From Ulva prolifera (Eukaryota > Chlorophyta > Ulvophyceae > Ulvales > Ulvaceae): a stretch of 64,000 nt of DNA. Positions 8,527-18,960 of this stretch are shown here, in pieces (positions within the stretch are counted from its first letter, which is position 1; every line of letters starts with the position of its first letter). The position numbers and the translations under genes were made by a program. The stretch spans positions 7,013,172 through 7,077,171 of the forward strand of contig CM041201.1 of the NCBI GenBank assembly GCA_023078555.1. Reading direction: 5' to 3'. The notes below the pieces were generated by a model. It had not been told where the DNA came from. It was given only the letters and a program-made list of their open reading frames with translations, and ran no database searches.

Positions 8527-11121
8527 GTGCCTCACAGCCCCAGACATGTCGCCGTCAATCAAAATTCCCGGTCAATGAGACACGATTCCAGCACCAGGCG
8601 CACATGCCGCTTCCCCCAAGCGACTTTGTCTCCTGGCGTGCAGCTCCTGCAGAACCTCAGGCATCTCGTAGTGCCTCTTCCAAGCCCCCGCGCAGCCCAA
8701 GACACACCCCGCAGCCACACTGTGTCTCAAGACCCCACAGTCCCATCCCATGCCTTGCCGCCGGGCTTTCTCACGCAGTCCCGGCCCTCGCCTCGTGCAA
8801 CGCCAACCCAGCACCCGACAGCCACCACCCCACGGCCACAGCTGCCGAGCTCCAGGCGAGCACGCTACCCGATGAAAACCATCCTCTCGTGCAGACGCTC
8901 ACACCTCGCCGAGGCCGCCGAGCGCCGCCGCTCCGTCGTACGCAGCCCAAGCCCCCCCTCCACCGCCAGCTCATCACCTCCACAGTCAGCGGAGCCTCTG
9001 CCGCAGCAGCACTCAGAACCGCTCCCTCACACCCCACGCCCCCGCGCCCCCACTCCCTCCACCTCCACGACGTCTCCGGTCTCGCAGATGACCGAGCGGG
9101 TGGAGCAGCACCGCTGCATCACGTACGTGCCGTGGAGCATGCACAGCGACACGCCGTCAACCCCCAGCTCCACCGGCCCCTCCCTCTGCAGGAGCACGTT
9201 CGAGCCGGCCTCCGCCCTGATCGGCATTCTCGCTGGCTCCGAGCCCCCTGCGCCACTTGTCCCGCAGCTGGTGTTTGCGGACGACACATGCAGCAGCGCC
9301 GGGAGCCGGGAGCGCTTCTGTGCCATGCATGAGGGGGTCGACGGGAGCGTCACGCAGCGGTCGTGGGCGTCAGCCGCGGGAGACAGCTCGTACGTGACTG
9401 CAGCGAGCGGCAGGACCCCGCAGCGGCCATGCACGTCAGGAGAAGGTGGCAGCTCATACAGCAGCGTAGGAGGTGGCAGTGCAATGCAGCAGCAGTGCAC
9501 GGCAGCAGTGCACGGCAGCTCACACAGCAGTGTAGCGAGCGGCAGCGCCACGCAGCAGCCATGCATGACAGGAGAGGACGGCAGCTCGCACAGCAGCGTG
9601 GCAGGCAGCAGCTTCGCACCTCGGCAGCGCCTTTCAGCCGCAGAAGCCGGCCCGTACGGCAGCGGAGCAGAAAGTAGTCCCATGCAGAAGCAATGCATGT
9701 CAGCCGCAGGCAATGGCTCACTGGGGAGCGCAGCGCGCAGAATGAATTTTCCGTCCAGGGTACACTACCTGTCGTGCCCGCCCCTTGCCCTGCCCGCCGC
9801 AGCGCACAGCACGCCACGCACAGCCGTCTCGCACGAGATCTCCTCTCCAGAGCACAGCACGGTGCTGCCGCATGCATCACCCGGCTCAGTTGCTCAGCAC
9901 GCCGATGCCACGCTCCGCGGCGGGCTGCCGCGTGGCGGCCACCTTACTTGGCGGCGTGAGCGGTCGGCGAGCTGGCAGCGGAGCGGCACACTCGACACAC
10001 CGGCCGGGACGAGTCCTTCAGTGCACCACACCGACAGCGTTCCCCCTGCTGCTACGCCAGAGTCTGGCCAGCTGAACAAATGCGCCCTGTTGCCTCCAGA
10101 GGCAGACGACTGCTCCAGTGTTCATGGACGGCGCAGGAGCGGCAGCGTCGCGACTGCGTCGGATGTGCATGCATGTGATGCATGTGAAGCCGTGACACTT
10201 GGCTCGCCACACCCTGGTGGTACGCTCGAGTCGGTCGGATCTCTCGAATCTGTGGGATCAGTCAGCGTGGGGGACGGCCCGCAGCAACAGGAGCAGTGCA
10301 CGCTGGAGAGCTTGCACCTGGTACATTCTGAGCTGCTGACGCTGCAGACGCCGCCACCTCGGCAGACGCCGCGGCAGCTCGGGCCACACGTCCATGAACC
10401 CGCGCCGCCGCTCGTCTGCGCGTGCCTGGAGGCCGAGTCGGCGTGGGACCGCGCAGCCGCGGGCAGGGTCCGCGCGCTGTGCGCCGCAGCGGATTTCCCC
10501 GAGGTCGCGGGGGCAGGCCTGCTGGCGGCGAGCCGAGCAGGGTTCGTGGGGGGTGTGAGGGTTCTGCTGCAGGCCGGCACAGACGTGCACGCGCAGGACG
10601 CCGTGGGCATGACGCCGCTGCTGCACGCATGCGCCGGGGACCATGAGGAGGTGGTGGATGCGCTGCTGCAGGCCGGGGCGGACCCGGAGCTGCGGCGGCC
10701 GCGGGATGGCGCGACGGCGCTGATGGTCGCCGCGGAGGTCGGCGCTGACGGGGCTGTGCGGCGGCTGATCCGGGGGGGCGTCGGGGTGAAGGACTGCGCG
10801 CGCATGGGCATGAGCGTGATGCACTTTGCGGCGATGGGCGGGTGTGTGCGGATCGCGCGGCGGCTGGTGCGCGCCGGCGCGGCGCTGGACGGCCGCAGCG
10901 CGCGTGGCGCGGTGCCGCTGGCGCTCGCGGCGGAGGCGGGCCACGCACGCATGGTCGGCGCGCTGCTGCGCTGTGGCGCTGACGCGTCGCTGCGTGACCA
11001 CCAGGGCCAGACGGCCACTGACGTGGCGCTGCGGAAGGGCCACAAGGGCGTGCTGTGGCAGCTGTGGGGCGCCGGCGTTGCGATGGAGTGGCACCCCAGT
11101 GCGTGCAGTGGCTCCACATGA
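8527..11121 (+). CDS. large ankyrin-repeat protein with N-terminal low-complexity repeat region
   Basis: A single uninterrupted 864-codon frame. Residues about 1-270 are Pro/Ser/Thr-rich and probably disordered. Residues about 280-405 hold roughly five degenerate 22-23-aa units built on G-S-S-x-S-S-V-x-S-G-S-x-x-Q-Q-x-C. Residues about 640-855 form five to six ankyrin repeats, with clear units such as GMTPLLHACAGDHEEVVDAL and GATALMVAAEVGADGAVRRL, and ending GADASLRDHQGQTATDVAL. Ankyrin repeats bind proteins; no enzymatic domain is present, so a scaffold role is inferred. The true start could be a later Met (for example 8575), because upstream codon use is less biased. The array and the ankyrin domain share one frame without stops, which argues for a real coding gene. 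Confidence 0.72.
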   Translation: MPHSPRHVAVNQNSRSMRHDSSTRRTCRFPQATLSPGVQLLQNLRHLVVPLPSPRAAQDTPRSHTVSQDPTVPSHALPPGFLTQSRPSPRATPTQHPTATTPRPQLPSSRRARYPMKTILSCRRSHLAEAAERRRSVVRSPSPPSTASSSPPQSAEPLPQQHSEPLPHTPRPRAPTPSTSTTSPVSQMTERVEQHRCITYVPWSMHSDTPSTPSSTGPSLCRSTFEPASALIGILAGSEPPAPLVPQLVFADDTCSSAGSRERFCAMHEGVDGSVTQRSWASAAGDSSYVTAASGRTPQRPCTSGEGGSSYSSVGGGSAMQQQCTAAVHGSSHSSVASGSATQQPCMTGEDGSSHSSVAGSSFAPRQRLSAAEAGPYGSGAESSPMQKQCMSAAGNGSLGSAARRMNFPSRVHYLSCPPLALPAAAHSTPRTAVSHEISSPEHSTVLPHASPGSVAQHADATLRGGLPRGGHLTWRRERSASWQRSGTLDTPAGTSPSVHHTDSVPPAATPESGQLNKCALLPPEADDCSSVHGRRRSGSVATASDVHACDACEAVTLGSPHPGGTLESVGSLESVGSVSVGDGPQQQEQCTLESLHLVHSELLTLQTPPPRQTPRQLGPHVHEPAPPLVCACLEAESAWDRAAAGRVRALCAAADFPEVAGAGLLAASRAGFVGGVRVLLQAGTDVHAQDAVGMTPLLHACAGDHEEVVDALLQAGADPELRRPRDGATALMVAAEVGADGAVRRLIRGGVGVKDCARMGMSVMHFAAMGGCVRIARRLVRAGAALDGRSARGAVPLALAAEAGHARMVGALLRCGADASLRDHQGQTATDVALRKGHKGVLWQLWGAGVAMEWHPSACSGST
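9360..9745 (+). repeat. degenerate tandem repeat inside the ankyrin gene (about 66-69 bp unit)
   Basis: About five in-frame units with recurring GGCAGCTC(A/G)(C/T)ACAGCAG and GCAGC(A/C)(G)CATGCA(T/C)G motifs, encoding Ser/Gln/Cys-rich 22-23-residue repeats. Divergence between units suggests an old expansion. Confidence 0.6.
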
Positions 11122-11960
11122 ATGCGTTCAGATGCACGAGGTGGGGGAGAGGATGAATGTGATGTGATGATATGCGGACAGCATACCTCAGGCTGTAGCT
11201 CCATCGTTTCGTTGCCCCGTTTCGAGGGCGCACACACCGTATGCTGGCAGCAGGTGTGGGACAGGCCGTTTCAGGCCTGTACTTTGCATGATCTGTTTTG
11301 AGGCCCTGTGCGTGGTCTGGGGCTTGATAGAAGACGCTGTTTCAGACAGGGCTGCGTTGGCCGCCTGTCACGCTGGTGCCGACGCCTCAGCCACACATTC
11401 AATGCTGGTGTTGAGGCAGTGTTGGGTGTTCGCTTGTTGAGCCTTGGCTGAGGCCGGCGACTCTTACTGGCCGGTGGCCTGATTTCTTGAGCAATAATGC
11501 TCATACTCCTTTCAGTTTTTTCACACCTGATTGTTGGGCTGTATCTACTATCTGCAAGTGCGCTGTCTGTGCAAATGCTGACCCAGGAATGGTCTGGGTA
11601 GAATGGCTTTGTAAGATGATTGCCAACAGCATCGTGTCAGAAAGATGTGCAAGGCGGCCACGACACAGTGCTGGGACTGCTGGAGCCGAGCCTGCTGTTC
11701 GTCTTGCCTAACGAAAGGCCCACACGTCCCGCAGATCAGCCGGACTGCTTTGTGCAATAGGCTATCGTCGTCACATTCCCCTCCGTTTGGGCTGTCCGGG
11801 GCCACAGGCGCCGAAACCAATGGAATAGGAGTGCAACACACGATGTTTGCTATGGAACGTTTGGGAAAACAATCCTGACTGGAGGGTGTGCGTGCCTGAC
11901 ACAAGCCACGCTAGAGCAGTTCATCTCGTTGGCTTCAATCTGAGGCGTTGGTGTCGTCTT
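11122..11960. other. downstream flank of ankyrin gene, no recognisable gene
   Basis: Probable 3' UTR and spacer. Short frames only, with no motif recognised. Confidence 0.3.
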
Positions 11961-12521
11961 GGGCAGTGTATCACTGGTGATGCATGCTCACTGCTTGCGG
12001 ATTGCTGTGCTGTGTCGAAATCACTTCGGAACGAAGTGCGATGATCATGTGAATAGTCCCGTAAATATCATAGAGCACCCGAAAACCTGTCATTAGCCTG
12101 ACCATCTCAGCAGATATGAGGGACCATCGTTTCGTAATCAAGCTGGATAAACCTGGCCGATGGGGAGGACTTCTCAACGACAGCTGCGCCGTCAACCTAG
12201 AAAATGATCATAGCTCCCCAGTACCTCTGCTATCTCCTGACGTTTCTCATTGCACAGAACTGGATGTGCATGCTCAACTGCGACACGGTGCGCACACCGC
12301 ACTGAGAACGCAGTAACCCGCCTTGCTGCTGTGATGTGTCTTTGCCTGCAGCTTTGCATCAGTCCTTACGAGAGAGACTCGGACCGAAAAACTTCCTCGT
12401 ATCCATTGCTGTTTGTACATCCCAGGCCTAGCAGAGATGGGTCTGCAGGCGACGGACCAATCCCGGAGGACTGAAACAGGTCGATTCGAGTTTATATTAC
12501 GTGTTTCTAGCCCATATCGAC

Positions 12522-12641
12522 GTGATACGGTCATACCACCAGGAAAACAGGCGATCCCATCAGAACTCGCAACTTAAGCCTGGTTGGGCAGGATTAGTAC
12601 TGGGCTGAGTGATCTCCTGGGAATCCCCTGTGCTGTATCGC
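12522..12641 (+). rRNA. 5S ribosomal RNA gene (copy A)
   Basis: A 120-nt sequence with eukaryotic 5S features. The 5' end GTGATACGG pairs with the 3' CTGTATCGC to form helix I. Canonical internal sequences are present (GATCCCATCAGAACT, TTAAGCCTGGTTGGGC, TAGTACTGGG, GTGATCTCCTGGGAA), covering box A and box C of the polymerase III internal promoter. A TTTT terminator follows at once. It is nearly identical to the copies at 18,289 and 31,925. Confidence 0.93.
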
Positions 12642-13628
12642 TTTTGGCACTTTGAACTGGTACTCCCAACATGGCGAAGGCCATTGGACCCCACTCTCTT
12701 TTACCGTTTGTTTGGGCAGTAGCAGCACGGGCTACGAAGCTTCGCGTTCCAGTATGAGCAGCCCTGTATGTCGGGCGCAACTGCATGGCCACCCCGGCCC
12801 CACTATGGGACCCATGCCATCATGATAAGCTGGTGCAGCCGTTACTGCATCCTGTCAAGGTACATCAAGTGGGTCCAACTACTTTTGGATGTATTTGGCC
12901 ATAGCTGAGGTTGTCCTGCCCCAGCTTGATTGCCCACCTGTGATGACGGTCACCCCACCCTTTTGCCCCTGCGTCGGCCACAGCTTCCGCGGCGGCGGGG
13001 CGACAGGCGGGCGGCGGGCCGCAGCCCGGGCGTGGCCGCCCGCGGCGCAAAACGTGAGCGGTGGGGTGTAGCCCCGGCGCGAGCGGTCGGGTTCCAGACC
13101 CGATCATTGCCATCTTCTCTTTGTGACATGGGTCAATCGTGACCGGGTCTGCGAGTAGGGGCGGCATGTCTGAGGGCAGGAGCGACATGTGAGTGGGCAG
13201 GAGCTGAAGCGGCGTGTCTGAGGGCTGGAGCGGCGTGTCAAGGCTGGGCTGCATGTGCATGTGATGTGCAGTTTTATCCGTGTCTGGGGCAGGAGCAGCG
13301 TGTCTGAGGGCTGGAACTGTTGTTTGTGAGGGCGTGTGGGGACCTCGATTGATGCTAACGTGGTCACTGGTGCAGGTGCGAGCGGTGGCGCAGGGTGCGG
13401 CGCGTGTTGAGCGGCGCGTGTTGAGCGGAGATGCAACGCTATCTTGCAGACTTTGCACGGCTGAGGATCCTCTGTGAGTGGCTGAGGCATGGTGTTGCGG
13501 TGATATCCTCTGTGAGCGGGTGTTGGAATGCGCCACAGTGCCCACAGCATGCCTGGCGGAGATGTCTTACAGGTACCACACAGCCGTGCTGTGCTACTGG
13601 GCAGCACGTGAGCATCAGCATTGAACGC

Positions 13629-13728
13629 TGTGGCAATCCAGTGATATGGCCGCTATACCACTGGACCCTTGCACGTCCCGACGTGCAAGGGTCCAGTGGT
13701 ATAGCGGCCATATCACTGGATTGCCACA
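13629..13728. repeat. perfect palindrome: 49-bp inverted arms with 2-nt loop
   Basis: Left arm 13,629-13,677 is the exact reverse complement of right arm 13,680-13,728. The loop is CC at 13,678-13,679. The arm ends read TGTGGCAATCCAGTGATATG and its complement. The related repeat unit B lacks it at the equivalent place (about 18,775), so it looks like an insertion. Confidence 0.95.
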
Positions 13729-13960
13729 AACGCTCGACACCAGCAGGCACCCCGTGAAGTGACAGCTGCGCCGCGCGCCTGCACGCCCGCAGGGGCTGCC
13801 GTGCCGCACTCGCCCGCGGTGTGGCTGAACAATGCTGGAGCGACCCTGAAGGTTTGGCAGGCCAGGCTGCATGATCAGCGTGGTGCCTACGCACCCAGAA
13901 AATTTGAGGGGCACCTGGAATCATAAATTGCTGGGTGTCAGGCAACGCGACCTCGCTGGG

Positions 13961-15296
13961 GGGCGCTGTTCATCATGGAGCCCGCCATGCAGCACGGAGC
14001 ATGTTCTCCAGGCTGCGCAACTGACCTACATCGACGCGTTACAGTTGCCCACGCTCTGCGTCAATCTCAATGTCGCCACTTCACGGAGGGCTGATGCCTG
14101 CACCCAGATCCGCTAGCTGCAGCATGGTGGTCAACGCTATGCCAGTGACGAACCCCTCACGGTGGCGGCGCGCGGGGTGCACACTGAAGCGGCATGTGCG
14201 TCTCAGACCTGCGAGGCATGCCGGGTGCGCCGTGTGATGTTGGCTGCGGCAAGGGGCCGCAGCAGCACACACGCAGACGGACCACACCTTTCGCGCCCGT
14301 TGACCCGTGCGCATGGCGGCAGCACAGTGGAACATGGAAGCACCAGCAACGGCGTGGAGTTGCCGGGCGGCGTTGCAACCGCGAGGCCGCTCCGGTGTCT
14401 GATGTGGACATGGATGATGGCATAAATGGGGTCCAAGCGCTTGGGCGACTCGGGACCGAGCTAGCTGGGATAACTGCGTGGAAGGGGGAGTCAAACTCCA
14501 GCTGGCTGGGAACTGGCGTGAGCGGGCGTCTGGCCATGGACGTCACTGACGGGACTGGTGGTATATAGATAGCAACAGCCTGAGGTGTAGGAGAACGCAG
14601 CAAGGCGTCGCAGCACCTGGGCAGCCTGGCAGTGGATGCATGGCTGTGGCATTGGGCCATCGGCAAACCGAGAGTTTGAGATGCTGCAGCTTTGGCAATG
14701 ACTGAAGTGTCTCCCGGAGAATGGGGAGTGACTCAGGAGGCGGCATCGATGCATTCCATGATGCGGCAAGGGCACGTCAGGCTTGAGTACAGGTTGAACG
14801 CTCGCAGTCGGTGTCAAGCCGCCGCTGGCGATTGCATCTGGCCGCGATGTGACGGCTCTCGTACATCGGGGGAGGGAGAAGATGGAGCACGTGCCGACAG
14901 CAATGTCATCGTGATGGCCATGAGCAGCGGCAGGAACTGGCTGGCACGCTGAGCTGCTGCCGGGGTTGCTTGTCAGGTGTGTTACAACTCATAACTTACA
15001 AGGACACAGCAGACGAGGCAGGCAGCAGCGCGGGAACAGCTGCTTGGCTCGTGTGATGCGCTCTGCTAGCGCTGCCCTGGTGGATACGTCCAGGTACCGA
15101 CGTCGCATGCACCACCGGATCAGCACCGACGGTGTCCGCTGGAGACGCCGTGGCGCCTCCAGGCAGCCATGCACACGCGAACATGGCTGAGTCTGCAGCA
15201 AATCGCACACGCTACCTGGATGCCCTAGCCACACAGGCATATGCGCTGCCTCTGCAGATCCTGGCGCCCCCCCCCCCCCCCGCCCTCGGCCACAGC
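13961..15296. other. spacer with LRR-like relic
   Basis: No intact gene seen. A minus-strand fragment at 14,543-14,746 resembles the neighbouring LRR gene (separate entry). A run of C lies near 15,267-15,280. Confidence 0.35.
14543..14746 (-). pseudogene. leucine-rich-repeat fragment related to the adjacent LRR gene
   Basis: The minus-strand frame contains LRETLQSLPKLQHLKLSV, which closely resembles the LRR gene's own QTFRSLPQLQRLAISL unit. It is short, with no complete domain, and lies just downstream of the intact gene on the same strand. A decayed tandem copy is the simplest reading. Confidence 0.45.
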
Positions 15297-17573
15297 TCAG
15301 AAGGGCAGCTCCCCCGTCTGTGTCACCTCGAGCTCCCTGTCGCTCGCTTCCTCCAGTTCATCGAGCCACCGCTCGACTTCATCTTCGTCTGTCGGCCCTG
15401 GATCGACAAAGTCCACCAGCGACAGGTCAAGCCGCATGACCGCCGGCAGCCGGTTGGCCAGGTACCCTGCACTGCTGATCGTGTTGAGCATCGCAAGGTC
15501 ATCGTCGTCCTCCGCGTCGTCCTCCTCCTCTTCGCTGCTCCCCTTCTCGCCGAAGCGGTTCCACACGTCCAGGCTGAGCTGCTGCAGCACAGGCAGCGCG
15601 CCCTCCGGCACGTGGTCGTCGAGGATGCGCGAGATGCAGCCCTCGGGCGTGGCGCTGTGGAACAGGAGGCTCGTGAGCGCCGGGAGGGCGGCGACGCCGC
15701 GCGCGCAGTCGGCCCGCAGCCGCCGCTGCAGCCGCATGCCGACCAGGTGCAGCTTGTGCAGCTGCGTCATGCGGGCGAGCGCCTCGCAGTCTTCAACGCT
15801 CGCGACGCAGACCCAGCCGCCTATGTAGAGGGCGGTCAGCTGCGGCATCGGGGGCATCGCGGCAAGGCCGGGCAGGCCGATGCAGGTACCTTGCAGTGAC
15901 ATCTGGAGCCGCTGCAGGCGCAGCTGGGGGAGCTGCTGTAGCAGCGCCGGCCAGTCGCCCCACTTGGACTCCCAGCTCGACAGTGTCACCGTCAAAGCCG
16001 TCAGCTGCGTCAGCGCCGTTGCCATCACCGGCGCTGCGTGGTGCATTGCTGCGACGTCGGTGCTGATGGTGAGGGAGGCAAGGCGCGGCAGGGCTGCGAG
16101 GGCGGTGGGGACGCCTGTGGACACTGCGTCGAGGATGGCGTGCGTCCGGGGTTTGCGGGGCGGCGGGGGGGACGAGAGCGCGGCATCGATCGGTGTGGCG
16201 AGGGCGAGCGAGTGCAGCTCCGTGAATGAGGCGAGGGCAGTCAAGAGCGTCTGAACGTTTGCCACGGCGTCCGGAGGCAGGGCGAGGCCCTCAGTGTGTA
16301 GCATGGAGAGGCTGGTGAGGGGTGCGGAGAGGGCGCCGAGGACAGACGCGCACGACTGCGTGTGCTTGCTGCTGAACTTGAGTGCGAGCTGGCGCAGCTG
16401 CGGCATGGTTAAGGTGCTCGTCGCTGCGAAGGAGCATGAGGGACCGCCCGCTGTGGACAGGTCGAGGGCTGTGAGGGCCGAGGCGGCAGAGAGCATCGGG
16501 ACGAGGCAGTGCTGAGGGGCTGCTGCGCTCTCGCCGCTGCGGCGGCGCTTGCGGGTGTCTGAGGAGGAGAGTGAGATGGCGAGACGCTGCAGCTGAGGGA
16601 GGGAGCGGAAGGTCTGCTGCAGTGTGGCCAGGCTGTCTGGGCCGATGGTGGAGTGCAGGAGGAGGGACTGGAGGGACGTGAGAGAGGCGATAGCTGTGGC
16701 CAGCTGCTTGAGAGATGCAGACGTGATGCAGGGGAGCTTCAGCTGGAGGCTGGTCAGGCCTGAGTGGTGCTGCAGCGCTCGGCTGATGCATGTGACTGCT
16801 TGCTTTGCTGTCGTTGACCCGGCAGTGATGGGCTCCGTGGGTTCCAAGTCGTGGACATTGAGGGAGAGGAAGGATGCGGGGATTGATGGCAGAGCTTTGG
16901 CTACCTTCAGTGATGGACGAAGAGGAGCCTCAAGCGTCAGGGTGTCTGTGATGGTGGCTTCCAAGACTGCAGCATGGTCATGGCTGGGAAGGAAGTCGAG
17001 CACCTCGTGCAGGCACTCTGCATCGTCAGCAGCACCCGCAAAGACGCGCCTCCGGAGCGAACTTGACAACTTCGCTAAACCACGAGACGCCTCTTCCGGG
17101 CTGCACTTCCCAGCATGGCGGTTGGATTCAGGAGGAATGCTGTCTGCGGCCAGCTGGACCCATTCATCAACACGGCCATCCTCCAGAGCTTCGGCAACCT
17201 AAAGAGAGCAGAGGAAGAGGTTTGTTTGTGGTGAAGCGTTTTGGACACATGCAGGACGCCTGGCGACCTGCAGCAGGCACATGTGCAGCAGGAGCTGCCA
17301 GCTGGGTGGAGGCCCTACCTTCATCACCGTGCAGAAGGTAGGAAACGACCACTGCTCAGCTGTTTCAGTCTCGGCATCTCCTTCCGTCAACCACGTCTTG
17401 AACTCCGCCAAGGTGATGTTATCGGGCAGGGCGGGGTCACCTGCAGCCTCGACGATGCGCGACAGAACGCCGCTCCTAGCGATCGCGCTGGAATCGATGG
17501 CATCGTAGAACAGCAATGCCTTTGATTTGCCTTCAGGTGGAGCAGAGCGCGTCAAGCGTACGGGAGAGTCCAT
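15297..17573 (-). CDS. leucine-rich-repeat protein, two exons
   Basis: Exon 1 is 17,573-17,319 and exon 2 is 17,198-15,297. The 120-nt intron (ATGAAG|GTAGGG ... TTTAG) is phase 0, giving 718 aa. The first about 130 residues are an unrecognised non-LRR region (YDAIDSSAIARSGVLSRIV, TLAEFKTWLTEGD). Residues about 200-640 contain irregular LRRs in which L-x-x-L-x-L units recur, for example LTSLQLKLPCIT, LPQLQRLAISL and LRLQRLQMSLQG, resembling the cysteine-poor ribonuclease-inhibitor-like LRRs common in green algae. The C-terminus is strongly acidic (a run of Glu/Asp near residue 660, and DEDEVERWLDELEE near the end). LRR folds bind proteins; a specific role cannot be assigned. The start at 17,573 is the first ATG of an open frame. 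Confidence 0.72.
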
Positions 17574-17730
17574 CTTCAGCGTTGCACGCAGAGATGCCGG
17601 TTATAGCCTGGGACTGCTGGCACATCGGTCAGGCAGACTTATTGCTACGATAGAAAGCTACAGCACACTATTTGCTGCGATACAATCTAAGGCGTGACTG
17701 TCATTTTCGGATGCATTTTTTTGGCTGTGT

Positions 17731-18960
17731 CACTCGGTGCTGCATGCTGATTGCTTGTCGATGCATTGCTGCATCGAAATCACTCCGGAACGAGGTGCGA
17801 TGATCGTGTGAGGTGTCGCATAAATGTCAGATAGCACTCGAATACCTGTGACTAGCCGCATCACCTCGGTGGACATGATGCCCATTGGTGTGTAATCGAG
17901 CGAATGAACCGGGGCATCGAGCTGGTTGAAACGGGCCGCTTCGGAGCACTTCTCAACGACAGCTGCGCCGTCCTGGAAACTGATCAATTTTCCACGATAC
18001 TGCTGTCTCCCATTGCAAAGAGCTGAAGGTGCATGCTCAACTGCCACACGGTGCGCACACCTCACTACAGCACTGAGAACGCAGCGCCTTGCTGGCGTGA
18101 TGTGTCTTTTCCTGCAGTTTTGCATCATTCGTTACGAGAGAGTCTTAGATCGAAGAACCTCCCCGTATCCAATGCTCTTTGTCAATCCCAGACCCAACAG
18201 AGGTGGGTCCGCAGGTGCCGGATGTCGCCCCAGAGGATCATTGTAAAGCACCCCCAAGGTAAATCTAGTTTGTTGGACTCACGTGGACGTGATACGGTCA
18301 TACCACCAGGAAAACAGGCGATCCCATCAGAACTCGCAACTTAAGCCTGGTTGGGCAGGATTAGTACCGGGCTGAGTGATCTCCTGGGAATCCCCTGTGC
18401 TGTATCGCTTTTGTTAGCTTTTTCAGCTATAGCAGACAAGACACAGGGCAAGCCAACACACATTCCTTTCCGACTGTGCCAGCCAAGTCAGGCTACGAGG
18501 CTAAATGAGCAACTGTGTCGGCGACGCAGCCCTGTGTGTCCGACAGCTGCATAGCAGCCCCAACCCATGCCATCATGGTAAGCTAGTTCAGCCATTACTG
18601 CGACTACAGAGTCCGGTACGGTCGGTCCAAAGTTTGGACTCCAAACGGTGTGGACTTAGCCACAACCTCGTCGCAGCTTTCCTGCCCCAGCCTGATGGCA
18701 TTAATGCCCACCCGTCTTGGAACGCACAGCCATGCTGGGCAGCAGGCAAGCATCAGCCCTGACCGCTTGGAAACAACAAGCACCCCCGCAGACAGCATGC
18801 CAAGTGCAGCACTGCATGCTCGCAGGGGCTGCCTTGGCACAGCCGCCCGCGCTGTGGGCGGACACTGCTCGAGCCGCTCCCAAATTTTCGCAGGATGGGC
18901 TACATGCTCAGCAAGGTGCTTCGGAGGCGCCTGGCCCCGTCGATCGCTGGGTGTCAGGCA
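17731..18960 (+). repeat. 5S-containing repeat unit, copy B
   Basis: Homologous to copy A at 11,971-13,960 over the sequence upstream of the 5S gene, the gene itself, and about 550 bp downstream, but without copy A's two insertions. Identity outside the 5S gene looks moderate by eye, while the 5S is almost unchanged, as expected if only the RNA is under selection. Confidence 0.75.
18289..18408 (+). rRNA. 5S ribosomal RNA gene (copy B)
   Basis: A 120-nt 5S sequence differing from copy A by one visible base (TAGTACCGGG versus TAGTACTGGG). It has the same helix I pairing, internal polymerase III promoter boxes and a TTTT terminator directly after the gene. Confidence 0.93.

Larger units (their letters stand above)
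11971..13960 (+). repeat. 5S-containing repeat unit, copy A (with insertions)
   Basis: The unit is clearly homologous to 17,731-18,960. It shares the block starting near 11,995 (TCGAAATCACTTCGGAACGA versus TCGAAATCACTCCGGAACGA), the stretch before the 5S gene (ACAGCTGCGCCGTC, GCACACCGCACTGAGAACGC), the 5S gene itself, and downstream blocks (CCATGCCATCATGATAAGCT versus CCATGCCATCATGGTAAGCT). Similarity resumes around 13,590-13,625 and 13,735-13,960. Relative to copy B it has about 660 bp extra (roughly 12,926-13,585) and a palindrome at 13,629-13,728. No convincing protein-coding gene is present. Confidence 0.75.

Noticed and set aside
8478-9332. 284-codon alternative frame overlapping the ankyrin gene
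   Set aside because: It is a GC-rich shadow of the 864-codon frame that carries the ankyrin repeats.
10122-11237. Minus-strand 320-370-codon frames under the ankyrin domain
   Set aside because: Arg/Ala/Pro-rich shadows produced by high third-position GC of the plus-strand gene.
12522-12641. 5S copies as SINE3-type elements
   Set aside because: Each is a full 120-nt 5S with terminator directly after it, and no tail or LINE-derived 3' end follows; kept as rRNA genes, though expression is untested.
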